Positions 8,705 through 16,994 are shown, numbered from the stretch's first letter. The stretch: 33,202 nt of DNA from Acidobacteriaceae bacterium (GCA_003168355.1 PMSQ01000057.1:14891-48092), one strand, 5' to 3'. Numbers and translations: made by a program. The notes: generated by a model not told the origin, from the letters alone.

Positions 8705-10297
8705 ATGATCAAAGCCGTTCGAGGAACCCGAGACCTGCTGCCGCCGGAGACGGCGCTGTGGAACTTTGTCGAATCGACAGTACGCGATGTTTTCCGCGCC
8801 TACAACTTCCAGGAAATTCGCACTCCGATCTTCGAGTCGACCGAATTGTTTGCCCGGGGCGTGGGAGAAGAGACCGACATCGTCTCGAAGGAGATGTATA
8901 CATGGGAGGACGGCACGAGGGCCGCCGACTTCGCCGTTTACAAGAAATGGATGACAGCGCGGTTTCCCGGCGTGAAATCCTTCGGTGAGTTTGATCCCGA
9001 TATTGCGAGGCGAGAGACACCTGTCCCGATAGCGCATCTTCGACAAGAGCGCGCCTACATCGTCTTTGGATATCGCACCTCCGAGGAGGTGATCGAAGAG
9101 TTGGAGCGGGCTGTCCGGCTCAATGAAACCAAGGTTTTGCAATTCGACGAACTCCGACTTGTAATAGCAGATCCAGAGATGAAGGATGTTGGCCTTCAGG
9201 TTGGAGGTATGACCGTAAAAACTGAGATTGTTTCAATCGACCTACCACCGCAATCTCTCACCCTTCGCCCCGAGGCCACAGCCGGCATCGTCCGCGCCTA
9301 CATCGAACACAATCTAGAAACACGCGGTCTGAACAAGCTCTACTGCATCGGCCCGATGTTCCGGCGCGAGCGCCCGCAGAAGGGCCGTTACCGGCAGTTC
9401 TATCAAATCGATGCTGAAATCATTGGCCCGGCTTCAGCCGGCAGCGAATCTCCTGCGCGCGATGCCGAAGTGCTGGAGATGCTGGCCACGCTACTGGATC
9501 GTCTGGGCATCAAAAACTGGACCCTCGAACTTAACTCCGTCGGTTCATCGGCTGAGCGCGCAAAATTCAATGAGGCCCTACGCATCGCTCTCGATCCGGT
9601 AAAAGATCAGATGTGCGGCGACTGCCAGCGCCGCGCCGTCACTAATCCCCTGCGCGTCCTTGATTGCAAACATCCCGAAGATCAGCCCATCATTGAGAAG
9701 CTTCCACGCATCAGCCAGTTCCTCGACGAGGACAGCCGAAAACACTTCGACGCTGTCCAACAAATTCTGCGAGCTGTCGGGGTCGAGTTTCAAATAAACG
9801 ACCGCCTGGTTCGCGGCCTCGATTACTACACGCGCACGGCGTTTGAGTTCACCCACGGAGCTCTCGGCGCACAGAACGCGATCCTCGGCGGCGGCCGCTA
9901 TGACGGACTTTCCGAGGCTCTCGGTGGTCCGGCAGCTCCGGGAATCGGCTTTGCCATCGGCGAAGACCGGCTGGTGATGTCGTTACAGGAATCGGCCTTC
10001 GCCGGGGGCGCGCTGCGCCAACCGGACCTATATGTTGCGCCGCTGGGCGCCGGGATGAACGTCGAAGCCGCGCGCCTGGCGCGAGAGTTGCGACGTCACG
10101 ATCTGGTGGTGGACCTGGGAGATGACACCTTCCGGCTAAAGAAATCGTTTGAGATAGCGGCCAAGGCGGGAGCAAAATACATTCTGATCGTCGGCGAGAA
10201 CGAAGTAAAAGCCGAAGCCTTCGCGCTGAAAAATCTGATCACCGGCGAACAGATTTCCGTTCCACGCGCAGAGTTGGCCCGGAAAATTCAGGAGTAG
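8705..10297 (+). CDS. hisS: Histidyl-tRNA synthetase with a large catalytic-domain insertion
   Basis: Charges tRNA-His with histidine. Class II motif 2 is clear (GPMFRRERPQKGRYRQFYQ), as are the histidine-specific motifs LVRGLDYYTRTAFEF and GGGRYDGL and a C-terminal anticodon-binding domain (PDLYVAPLGAGMNVEAARLARELR). The protein is 530 residues against about 420-430 usual. The extra length is a single block at residues 70-183 (bases 8912-9253) between EMYTWED and SLTLRPEATAG, where relatives have a turn of about five residues. The block is in frame, has no stop and looks less GC-rich than the rest. The usual RPEGTAG reads RPEATAG here. The weak GAGAA before the ATG at 8705 gives the standard N-terminus. 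The next gene starts 2 bases after the stop. Confidence 0.95.
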   Translation: MIKAVRGTRDLLPPETALWNFVESTVRDVFRAYNFQEIRTPIFESTELFARGVGEETDIVSKEMYTWEDGTRAADFAVYKKWMTARFPGVKSFGEFDPDIARRETPVPIAHLRQERAYIVFGYRTSEEVIEELERAVRLNETKVLQFDELRLVIADPEMKDVGLQVGGMTVKTEIVSIDLPPQSLTLRPEATAGIVRAYIEHNLETRGLNKLYCIGPMFRRERPQKGRYRQFYQIDAEIIGPASAGSESPARDAEVLEMLATLLDRLGIKNWTLELNSVGSSAERAKFNEALRIALDPVKDQMCGDCQRRAVTNPLRVLDCKHPEDQPIIEKLPRISQFLDEDSRKHFDAVQQILRAVGVEFQINDRLVRGLDYYTRTAFEFTHGALGAQNAILGGGRYDGLSEALGGPAAPGIGFAIGEDRLVMSLQESAFAGGALRQPDLYVAPLGAGMNVEAARLARELRRHDLVVDLGDDTFRLKKSFEIAAKAGAKYILIVGENEVKAEAFALKNLITGEQISVPRAELARKIQE

Positions 10298-10299
10298 CT

Positions 10300-10845
10300 A
10301 TGGGTAAAACTCGCTCCATGCTCGACGATGCTGCCGTGCGATTCATCGAAGCTCAGCGTATATTTTTTGTCGCCTCGGCCCCGCTCGATCCTAACGGCCA
10401 CGTCAATCTCTCACCGAAGGGATTAGACACATTTCGCATTCTCGATCCGACTACCGTCGCCTACCTGGATTTCAACGGCAGCGGCGTCGAATCGATTGCT
10501 CACCTGAAAGAGAACGGAAGAATTGTTCTCATGTTCTGTGCCTTCCAGGGACCGCCGAACATTTTCCGTCTCTACGGTCACGGCCGCGTAGTCGAGCCGA
10601 ACGACGCGGAATTTGCCACGCTCACCGACTACTTCCCCAATCACGAGAACGCACGTTCGATCATTGTTGTCGAACTCACCCGCGTCACCGACTCTTGTGG
10701 ATACGGTGTTCCTCTTTTCAAATATGAAGGCGAGCGCGAACAGCTCCACGCCTGGGCCCGCCACCGTGGCCCGGAAGGATTGAAAGCTTACCGTGAGCAG
10801 AAGAACCGCCTCAGCGTCGATGGGCTTCCGGGAGTTTCCGGGTAA
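10300..10845 (+). CDS. Pyridoxamine 5'-phosphate oxidase family protein
   Basis: A 181-residue protein of the FMN-binding split-barrel superfamily. Conserved features are GHVNLSPKGLDTFRILDPTTVAYLDFNGSGVESIAHLKENGRIVLMF, where the SPKG and the GSG-x-ES/T-x2H patterns match the flavin-binding region, and FRLYGHGRVV. The central C-terminal part (DSCGYGVPLFKYEGERE) is typical of the subgroup annotated only as PPOX-family. It may bind FMN or F420 and reduce a small molecule; the substrate is unknown. It follows hisS by 2 bases, so it is probably co-transcribed and translationally coupled, a pairing without an obvious metabolic reason. Confidence 0.85.
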   Translation: MGKTRSMLDDAAVRFIEAQRIFFVASAPLDPNGHVNLSPKGLDTFRILDPTTVAYLDFNGSGVESIAHLKENGRIVLMFCAFQGPPNIFRLYGHGRVVEPNDAEFATLTDYFPNHENARSIIVVELTRVTDSCGYGVPLFKYEGEREQLHAWARHRGPEGLKAYREQKNRLSVDGLPGVSG

Positions 10846-10881
10846 TATTGTCTGTGGCGATTCGTTATGGAGGGATATCTC

Positions 10882-11355
10882 ATGAAGTTGGCGGGCCTGA
10901 TTTCCGCAGTTTGTTTGTGGGCTAGCGTCGTTCCTGCTATCGCGCAGGCTCCCGCGCCCGCCAAGACTCTTAGTCCGCTGGAGCAGACCCTCATCGCCAC
11001 CGAGAAAAGTCTGATCGAGGCGCAGAAGAAAGACGACAGCGCATTCTTCAAGCGAACCTTGAGCGACGATTTCTCCCTGGTTGAGGTGGATGGAAAACTG
11101 CTTCAGCCGCCGGAAGCGGCAGATGACCTGGCCGGTTCGGAGTTGCTGCAGTTGACACCCTACGATATCAAAGTGGTCGCCCTCAACGAGGCCGCCGCGG
11201 TTGTAACCTACGATGCCATTGTCCGCAAAGCGCCTGAGGAAGACCAGGGCCCTCCGCCGCGCTACCAGCACTTCAGCTCGGTCTGGGTGAAGCAGGGAGA
11301 TCAGTGGAAACTGAAATTTCATCAGGCGACAGCGGCGCATTGGGGCGACTGGTAG
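10882..11355 (+). CDS. Exported SnoaL-like/DUF4440 (NTF2-fold) protein
   Basis: The start is set at 10882 because GGAGG lies 8 bases upstream; an in-frame ATG at 10867 precedes that ribosome-binding site. The 157-residue product has a signal peptide (MKLAGLISAVCLWASVVPAIAQA) and then a short NTF2-like fold. ETLIATEKSLIEAQKKDD-type helices lead into FFKRTLSDDFSLVEVDGKL and later VVTYDAIVRK and SSVWVKQGDQWKLKFHQAT, the pattern seen in DUF4440/SnoaL-like proteins. A periplasmic location is expected. No catalytic residues can be assigned. Confidence 0.75.
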   Translation: MKLAGLISAVCLWASVVPAIAQAPAPAKTLSPLEQTLIATEKSLIEAQKKDDSAFFKRTLSDDFSLVEVDGKLLQPPEAADDLAGSELLQLTPYDIKVVALNEAAAVVTYDAIVRKAPEEDQGPPPRYQHFSSVWVKQGDQWKLKFHQATAAHWGDW

Positions 11356-11464
11356 GATCGCACGCGTTGACGCGCTGCCAGGCCGCAGCTAGAATCCGCA
11401 TGCTGGGGCGTGAGAGCGATTCATCCTTCGCTGCGCCCCGTCGAATACATCCGAGGAGACGCAC

Positions 11465-11992
11465 ATGAAAAAAGTTGGAATGATCTTGGCGGCCTGTGTC
11501 GTATTGGCGTCCGCGGCGGCGGCACAAACGCAGCCTCCGAAGCCGGCGCCGGAACTTAAGAAGCTGGACGTGTTCGTGGGTTCCTGGACACTCGACGGCA
11601 ACATGAAGCCGGGAATGATGGGCCCCGGCGGTTCGATGGCGGAAACCGAAAAGTGCGAATGGATGGACGGCGGCTATTATTTGGTCTGCCACTCCGACTA
11701 CAAGAGTTCCATGGGCAATGGCGTGGGCCTGTCCGTCATGGGATATTCCACCGACGACAAAGCCTACACCTATCGCGAGTTCAACAGCTTCGGCGAGTTC
11801 GACGACTCCCGGGGCACGATCGAGGGCGATACCTGGACATGGACCAACGAGGAGAAGATGGGAAACATGACCATGAAAGGCCGATTCACCATCAAGATGA
11901 CCTCGGCGACCTCCTACAACTTCATGTTCGATATGTCACAAGATGGAACCAAGTGGTCGAACGTAATGGACGGCAAAGCAACCAAGAAGTAG
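11465..11992 (+). CDS. Exported DUF1579 family protein
   Basis: A 175-residue protein with a signal peptide (MKKVGMILAACVVLASAAAAQ). Its body begins LKKLDVFVGSWTLDGNMKPG and contains EKCEWMDGGYYLVCHSDYKS, VMGYSTDDKAYTYREFNSFGE and TWTWTNEEKMG. The F-x-G-x-W start and the beta-rich pattern match DUF1579, a lipocalin-like uncharacterised family. The GAGGAG ribosome-binding site lies 7 bases before the ATG. It sits next to another small exported protein, but a 109-base gap suggests separate transcription. Confidence 0.8.
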   Translation: MKKVGMILAACVVLASAAAAQTQPPKPAPELKKLDVFVGSWTLDGNMKPGMMGPGGSMAETEKCEWMDGGYYLVCHSDYKSSMGNGVGLSVMGYSTDDKAYTYREFNSFGEFDDSRGTIEGDTWTWTNEEKMGNMTMKGRFTIKMTSATSYNFMFDMSQDGTKWSNVMDGKATKK

Positions 11993-12067
11993 GCCCTGTT
12001 TTAAATTGTGTTTTGAAAGGACACGTCTTCCCAGCTTTGCGGAAAACTTGATGTTGCCGTTGATTTC

Positions 12068-12134
12068 GGGTGGCGCAGCACTTCAGTGCTGCGATGACTG
12101 CCCACTTCCAATGCCGACTTTAGCCGCCGAGGTA
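12068..12134 (+). repeat. REP element, copy A
   Basis: It begins GGGTGGCGCAGCAC, has hairpin GCAGCAC-TTCA-GTGCTGC, then a spacer and the tail GGCGGCTAAAG read as CTTTAGCCGCCGAGGTA. It shares head, hairpin and tail with the copies around the RAYT gene at 14197-15121 and lies just upstream of the aspS promoter. Confidence 0.75.
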
Positions 12135-12167
12135 AGACGCGCGTCCCTACTCATCTCCGCCACCATT

Positions 12168-12173
12168 TATAAT
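12168..12173 (+). promoter_or_regulatory. Candidate aspS -10 box
   Basis: A perfect TATAAT lies 46 bases before the aspS TTG start. The expected -35 position (about 12145-12150) holds no good match. Confidence 0.35.
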
Positions 12174-12218
12174 CCCTGATTCGGCACTCTGCCGCATTTC
12201 CTTCTATAAGGACACACT

Positions 12219-14108
12219 TTGCTCGACTTTTTAGGCGATCTTCGACGCACTCATATGTGCGGCACTCTGCGCCCCGCCGACGCAGGCAAAAAAGCCGTAC
12301 TCATGGGTTGGGTCAATAAGCGGCGCGATCTGGGCAGTCTTATTTTTGTCGACCTGCGCGACCGCACCGGCGTGACCCAGGTGGTAATCAACGCCCAGCG
12401 CGACGCGGCGATTCACGAGAAAACAGAAGCTCTGCGCAACGAGTATGTCATTGCCGTAACCGGCACGGTCAAGCTGCGCGACACCAGCACCGTGAATAAA
12501 AACATTGCGACCGGCGAAGTCGAACTGGTGGCCGATGAACTGCGCATTCTTAATGAGTCGAAGCTGCCGCCTTTCCTGCCTTCCGACACGGCGCTCACCA
12601 ATGAAGAGACCCGGCTAAAGTATCGCTATATCGATCTGCGGCGCGAGGTCATGCAGTTCAACATCGAACTGCGGCACAAGGTCGCCAAGGCCATCCGCGA
12701 CTATCTTTCGGCGCAGGGATTTTTCGAGATTGAAACCCCGTTCATGACCCGCTCCACGCCCGAAGGCGCGCGCGACTATCTCGTTCCCAGCCGCGTGCAG
12801 CCCGGAACGTTCTACGCTCTGCCGCAGTCGCCGCAGCTGTTCAAGCAGATCCTGATGATCTCCGGCTTCGATAAATATTTCCAGATCGTGCGCTGTTTCC
12901 GTGACGAAGACTTGCGCGCCGACCGCCAGCCGGAATTCACCCAGATCGATTTGGAGATGTCGTATCCCCAGCCCGAACGCGTCTGGGAAGTGGTCGAAGG
13001 CTTTCTCAACGCGGCATTCCACGCCGCCGGAGTCGAGATCAAGGCGCCATTCCCCCGCATGGATTACGACGAAGCGATCCGCCTTTATGGCATCGACAAG
13101 CCCGACCTGCGCCTGCCCGCGTTCACCGATGTGCGCGAATGCTTTACGCCGGAAAATCTACAAGAGCTCGCCATCAACTCAAATTTGCCGCTGATCGCAA
13201 TCCGCACACCCAAGGTCGGTGAACTCTCGCGCAAAGAGCGCGATGACATCAAGCCCATGTTCCACCCCAAAGGTGGAGCAAAGATTTTCGAAGACTTCAA
13301 ACGTATCGCCAACAAGTTCCCCGAAGCTACCGCGGCGATTGCCAAGAAGACCGCTATGGAGGACAGCGATCTGATTGTGCTGGTTGGGGGTTCGACGCAA
13401 GCTGGTTCTACGCAGACAATTTCGGCACAAACAGGCCTGCCGGCCGCGGCACCCACGAACCGCAAAGTGACTCCGCAGGAACTCGCGATCTATGCCTCAG
13501 CCGGCCTGCTGCGTCTGTCTCTCGCCCAGAAGTATGCGGACCGCCACGGTATTTTCAACAAGACCGGCGACGACGCCAAAGATTTTCGTTTTCTCTGGGT
13601 CACGAATTTTCCCATGTTCGAGTGGGACGACGCCGACAAACGCTGGAACGCCGCGCACCATCCCTTCACCTCGCCCCACGAGGAAGACATGCCCAAGCTC
13701 GAGACCGGCGTCGAGTCTTTGAACGATCCGCAGTCACCGCTGAGTGCGGTGCGCGCGCTGGCCTATGATGTGGTGCTCAATGGCACCGAGTTGGGCTCCG
13801 GATCCATTCGTATTCACCGCCAGGATGTGCAAAGCAGAATTTTCCGCGCCCTCGGCATGACCGAAGAAGAAGCCCGCGCCCGCTTCGGATTCTTTCTCGA
13901 AGCCCTCGAGTATGGCACGCCCCCCCACGGTGGTATCGCCCTCGGCCTCGACCGCATCGTCATGATTCTCGCCGGAGCCGAAAGCCTGCGCGAAGTCATC
14001 CCCTTCCCCAAAACCGCCCGCGCCGTAGACTTGATGGTCGACGCCCCGACCCCGGTCAGCGCAGCTCAGTTGCGGGAACTCGGCATCGCAATAAAAGACA
14101 AAGGCTGA
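12219..14108 (+). CDS. aspS: Aspartyl-tRNA synthetase
   Basis: Charges tRNA-Asp. The 629-residue length fits the bacterial type with an N-terminal OB-fold anticodon domain (GWVNKRRDLGSLIFVDLRDRTG), a class II catalytic core with motif 2 (FRDEDLRADRQPEFTQIDLEMS) and motif 3 (HGGIALGLDRIVMILAG), and the inserted GAD domain between them. The RRD-L-GS sequence in the OB fold has leucine where non-discriminating enzymes usually carry histidine, so specificity for tRNA-Asp alone is inferred. The TTG at 12219 has AAGGA about 6 bases before it and gives the conserved LxxLRRTHMCGTLR start; an ATG at 12255 would trim it. A REP copy and a TATAAT box lie upstream. Confidence 0.95.
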   Translation: MLDFLGDLRRTHMCGTLRPADAGKKAVLMGWVNKRRDLGSLIFVDLRDRTGVTQVVINAQRDAAIHEKTEALRNEYVIAVTGTVKLRDTSTVNKNIATGEVELVADELRILNESKLPPFLPSDTALTNEETRLKYRYIDLRREVMQFNIELRHKVAKAIRDYLSAQGFFEIETPFMTRSTPEGARDYLVPSRVQPGTFYALPQSPQLFKQILMISGFDKYFQIVRCFRDEDLRADRQPEFTQIDLEMSYPQPERVWEVVEGFLNAAFHAAGVEIKAPFPRMDYDEAIRLYGIDKPDLRLPAFTDVRECFTPENLQELAINSNLPLIAIRTPKVGELSRKERDDIKPMFHPKGGAKIFEDFKRIANKFPEATAAIAKKTAMEDSDLIVLVGGSTQAGSTQTISAQTGLPAAAPTNRKVTPQELAIYASAGLLRLSLAQKYADRHGIFNKTGDDAKDFRFLWVTNFPMFEWDDADKRWNAAHHPFTSPHEEDMPKLETGVESLNDPQSPLSAVRALAYDVVLNGTELGSGSIRIHRQDVQSRIFRALGMTEEEARARFGFFLEALEYGTPPHGGIALGLDRIVMILAGAESLREVIPFPKTARAVDLMVDAPTPVSAAQLRELGIAIKDKG

Positions 14109-14116
14109 GTTTCGTC

Positions 14117-14210
14117 CGGAAGCTTTGGCCGCGGGTGGCCCGGAAAGCTTTGGCACGCGGGTGGCGCGGAAGCTTTGGCTTCTTGGAAGGTTTTGGCCTT
14201 TGGGTGGCGC
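14117..14210. repeat. About 25-base degenerate tandem repeat leading into a REP
   Basis: Three close units of the type GGAAGCTTTGGCCGCGGGTGGC follow the aspS stop (starting about 14118, 14142 and 14168). A fourth, more divergent unit (GGAAGGTTTTGGCCTTTGGGTGGCGC) runs directly into the head of REP copy B. Confidence 0.6.
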
Positions 14211-14339
14211 AGCGCTTTCAGCGCTGCGATTCAGGCAGCCAAGATGAACGGCTTTAGCCGCCGAGGTACCTCAGGGGCTAAAGCCCATTCCTTCCGCACA
14301 ACTTTATCGCAGGCCTAGAAGGCCTGCGCCACCCAAAGG
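14197..14339. repeat. REP elements, inverted pair B1/B2
   Basis: B1 (14197-14269) reads forward: CCTTTGGGTGGCGC head, GCAGCGC-TTTCA-GCGCTGC hairpin, GGCTTTAGCC mini-hairpin and a GAGGTAC tail. B2 (about 14265-14339) is the reverse complement arrangement ending in GCGCCACCCAAAGG. They share the palindromic centre GAGGTACCTC. B2 ends 8 bases from the 3' end of the RAYT gene and has the same orientation as that gene. Confidence 0.8.
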
Positions 14340-14347
14340 CACAAGCA

Positions 14348-14830
14348 TCACGCAGTCAGGAAGACCGGCTTCAGCCGCAGCGGGACATCATCCAACACAA
14401 AACCCGGGTGAGCTGAACTGTAGGGATACTCCTCTGGGCTCCCAGCCAGGCCACGCTTCACCGGATTCCGGCGCATGTAATACTTGAAATTGTCGTAGTC
14501 TTCAATGTCTCTCACGCGGCGATCATAGTAGCTCAGCTGCCAGATTTCTCCCGAATGTCCTACTTCCCTTTTTGCCCGGTAGGAGAACCCTCCCTTGATC
14601 AGTTGCAGCGATCTTTCCAGGCTGAGAACAGGTGAAATCAGCAGATGAAAATGGTCCGGCATCAGAACAAATTCGTGCAGAAGATAATTCTTCTTGTCCC
14701 GGTAATGGAACAGGACTTCCACGAACAGCCGCGCCATGGGTTCCTTGCAAAATAGCAGGCTCCGCTGAAAGGTGGAAGCAGTGATGAAATACACGCTATA
14801 TCCGGTGTTTCCTCTGGGAGGCGCTGCCAT
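14348..14830 (-). CDS. REP-associated tyrosine transposase (RAYT, IS200-like Y1 family)
   Basis: A 160-residue single-domain Y1 transposase. Residues 56-64 hold the HUH motif (LMPDHFHLL, His60 and His62). KGGFSYRAKREVGHSGEIWQ is a conserved RAYT segment. YYMRRNPVKRGL carries the probable nucleophile Tyr118 in the usual Y-[IM]-x2-NPV-K-x-GL setting. RAYTs cut single-stranded DNA at REP sequences and are thought to spread REPs rather than to jump as normal insertion sequences. The gene is bracketed by REP copies B2 (3' side) and C (5' side) in direct orientation. The end of copy C supplies GAGG five bases before the ATG. All key residues are present, so it may be active. Confidence 0.9.
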   Translation of the reverse strand: MAAPPRGNTGYSVYFITASTFQRSLLFCKEPMARLFVEVLFHYRDKKNYLLHEFVLMPDHFHLLISPVLSLERSLQLIKGGFSYRAKREVGHSGEIWQLSYYDRRVRDIEDYDNFKYYMRRNPVKRGLAGSPEEYPYSSAHPGFVLDDVPLRLKPVFLTA

Positions 14831-14904
14831 AAGTACCTCAGCGGCTAAAGCCGTATCTTTAACTCCACCTTACCGCAGCGCTGCAAGCGCTGCGCCACCC
14901 AAAA
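14831..14904 (-). repeat. REP element, copy C, abutting the RAYT start codon
   Basis: On the minus strand it runs CTTTTGGGTGGCGC, GCAGCGC-TTGCA-GCGCTGC, spacer, GGCTTTAGCC, GCTGAGGTACTT and then directly ATG of the RAYT gene. It is therefore the RAYT 5' leader, and its tail acts as the ribosome-binding site. Confidence 0.8.
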
Positions 14905-15374
14905 GCAAAACATCAGTGTCGCAGTTCCCGGATCGGAACAGTCTGAGTTACGAAGGCATCTTAGTAGCCACAAGGATTTCGTCGCTAATCCCAGTCCCCA
15001 AAATCGCCTTCCCCACCGACTCCTAGCCCTTAAGCTTTTGGGTTTTGGCCTTTGGGTGGTGCAGCGCTTTCAGCGCTGCGATTCAGGCACTCCCAGCAGA
15101 CCGGCTTTAGCCGCTGAGGTATGTCTCTGCGGCATCTCTCCGCGCCGTCAAGAAAACTCACATCGCCTTACCCGACTCTTTCTAAACCCCTTGCCCACCC
15201 CAGCATAACTTTTTACAAGCCTCGGACAATGTCGTGACACCCACTCTCACGCGCAAAGCTAGTCTCCAGATTGTCAGCAGGTTGCAATGCCTAAGCGGGC
15301 TAAAACATCGAAATCAATGCAAACGTTCAAAGCCGGCCCCGGGTAATTCGCAATAGCTAAATAAGGAGGACAAC
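14905..15374. other. Gene-free region between RAYT and the TIGR03118 gene
   Basis: Apart from REP copy D, no coding frame with a plausible start and composition is seen. The bases after 15122 have no recognisable promoter. They end in a strong AAGGAGG ribosome-binding site at 15363-15369 for the next gene. Confidence 0.5.
15049..15121 (+). repeat. REP element, copy D
   Basis: Forward orientation: CCTTTGGGTGGTGC head, GCAGCGC-TTTCA-GCGCTGCGATTCAGG, then GGCTTTAGCC and GCTGAGGTA. Except for the middle spacer it is nearly identical to B1. Confidence 0.8.
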
Positions 15375-16958
15375 TTGAAAAAGATAAATTTGTTATTCGG
15401 GCTGCTCATCACATTGGTAATTCCCTCCGGCTTATGGGCCCAGGGCTACTCCCAGACCAATCTGGTCTCCAATGTGGCCGGCGTAGCTACCACCACCGAC
15501 CCTAACCTTTCCAACCCCTGGGGTATCTCGTTTATTGGCGGAGACGATTTCTGGATCGCCAACAATAACACCGGCACCTCCACACTCTACAGCGCACAAG
15601 GTACCGCAGATTCCCTGATCGTGACCATCCCCGTGGCCGCTAGCAATCCCAACGGTAACTGCAGCCCCGGTTGCCCTACCGGAACCATAGCCAACGCCAA
15701 CGCCACCTACTTCGGAGGCGGGCAGTTCATTTTTGACAGCGAAGACGGACTCATCATCAGCTGGAACGGCGGTACCACAGCCACAATCGTCTTCGACAAC
15801 TCCAAGAGCGGTGCAGTCTACAAAGGTCTCGCATTGCTCGGCACGAATCTGTTGGCGGCAAACTTCAACACCGGCAAAGTCGATGTCTACGATTCCAACT
15901 TCGCCCCCACGTCATTGGCCGGTTCCTTCACCGATCCCAACTTGCCCGCAGGTTTAGCTCCTCACGGCATTCACGTCATCGGCAGCCAGGTCTATGTCGC
16001 CTATGCCATGCAGGACACTCCCAAGCACGACGCCATGCCCGGCGCCGGCGCGGGGCAGGTGGATATCTTCGACAGCAACGGCAACTTCGTGAGCGTCTTC
16101 GTCGCCGCGGGCGCCGCCAACAACCTCAACGCGCCTTGGGGCGTGGTGGCGGCTCCGGCCAGCTTCGGAACCTTCGCCAACGACATTCTCGTATCAAATT
16201 TTGGCGATGGCACCATTAGCGCCTTCGACACCACCGGAAAATTCATCGGCCAGGTTACCGACTCTTCAAGCAACGTGCTGGTGAATCCCGGCATGTGGGA
16301 TATGGTGTTCGGCGCAGGGGGCACCGGTGATCCAGGCACTCTTTATTTCACCGCTGGCAGCGGCATTCAACCCAATTTCCCGGCCGGAGGCAGCGCCACC
16401 AGCGTGTTCGCCAGCCTTATCCCTGCGGCGGCGGTCACCGCCCCGGGATTCTCTCTAAGTCTCTCGGCTCCCAGCACCACCGTCAGCTCAGGAGCTTCGG
16501 CTACTCTCACGGTCAGCGCCTCCGCGGTCGGAGGATTCAACAGTCAGATCGCGCTTACCTGCTCCGCGCCCGCCGGTCTGACGTGTTCGTTCAGTCCCGC
16601 GACGATCTCGGCTGGCGGCACTTCTTCCTCCACCCTGACCATCACCGCTGCATCGACGCCGCCGTCGGGCGGGGGCGGCTACAGCGTCCACGGCATGGCC
16701 TTGCTGCTGCCCGGTCTGGGACTTTTCGGAACGCTTTTCACAACTCGCAAACGGAAACCGCTTACCCGCAAAGGCGTTCGGTGGATGAGCCTGCTGGGCT
16801 TGCTGCTCTTCATCTCACTGTTCGCTCTGGGATGCGGCGGCAGTAGCGCCACTTCAACCAAAACACCAACACCCTCAGCTCAGCAGGTCACCGTCATGGT
16901 GACCGGCACGTCCGGCTCTCTGAGCCAATCCGCGCCCGTAAGCGTCACCGTCAACTAA
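15375..16958 (+). CDS. Exported TIGR03118 family protein
   Basis: TTG start with AAGGAGG 5 bases upstream. The 527-residue product has a signal peptide (MKKINLLFGLLITLVIPSGLWAQ). A beta-propeller-like TIGR03118 domain follows, about residues 25-355, with TDPNLSNPWGISF, GLALLGTNLLAANFNTGKVDVYD, APHGIHVIGSQVYVAYA and LNAPWGVV repeats. An Ig-like segment (SLSLSAPSTTVSSGASATLTVSA with ALTCSAPAGLTCSFSPATIS) spans about 360-430. Two hydrophobic stretches (MALLLPGLGLFGTLF and SLLGLLLFISLFALGCGG) are separated by basic residues, and a short tail with another beta motif follows. The C-terminal membrane hairpin suggests cell-envelope anchoring. The function of TIGR03118 proteins is unknown. A strong hairpin terminator follows the stop. 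Confidence 0.82.
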   Translation: MKKINLLFGLLITLVIPSGLWAQGYSQTNLVSNVAGVATTTDPNLSNPWGISFIGGDDFWIANNNTGTSTLYSAQGTADSLIVTIPVAASNPNGNCSPGCPTGTIANANATYFGGGQFIFDSEDGLIISWNGGTTATIVFDNSKSGAVYKGLALLGTNLLAANFNTGKVDVYDSNFAPTSLAGSFTDPNLPAGLAPHGIHVIGSQVYVAYAMQDTPKHDAMPGAGAGQVDIFDSNGNFVSVFVAAGAANNLNAPWGVVAAPASFGTFANDILVSNFGDGTISAFDTTGKFIGQVTDSSSNVLVNPGMWDMVFGAGGTGDPGTLYFTAGSGIQPNFPAGGSATSVFASLIPAAAVTAPGFSLSLSAPSTTVSSGASATLTVSASAVGGFNSQIALTCSAPAGLTCSFSPATISAGGTSSSTLTITAASTPPSGGGGYSVHGMALLLPGLGLFGTLFTTRKRKPLTRKGVRWMSLLGLLLFISLFALGCGGSSATSTKTPTPSAQQVTVMVTGTSGSLSQSAPVSVTVN

Positions 16959-16970
16959 GCAAACCCCGGC

Positions 16971-16994
16971 AAGGGCGCACTCCGGTGCGCCCTT
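16971..16994 (+). terminator. Hairpin terminator after the TIGR03118 gene
   Basis: A perfect 10-base-pair stem (AAGGGCGCAC / GTGCGCCCTT) with TCCG loop lies 12 bases after the stop. The T-run is short, so it may be a repeat-derived hairpin with terminator activity. Confidence 0.6.

Noticed and set aside
8912-9253. Intein in HisRS
   Set aside because: No Cys/Ser at the start, no terminal His-Asn, too short and without splicing blocks; treated as a domain insertion.
14772-15026. 84-codon plus-strand frame overlapping RAYT and REP copy C
   Set aside because: No ribosome-binding site; the translation is of repeat sequence and the antisense of the transposase.
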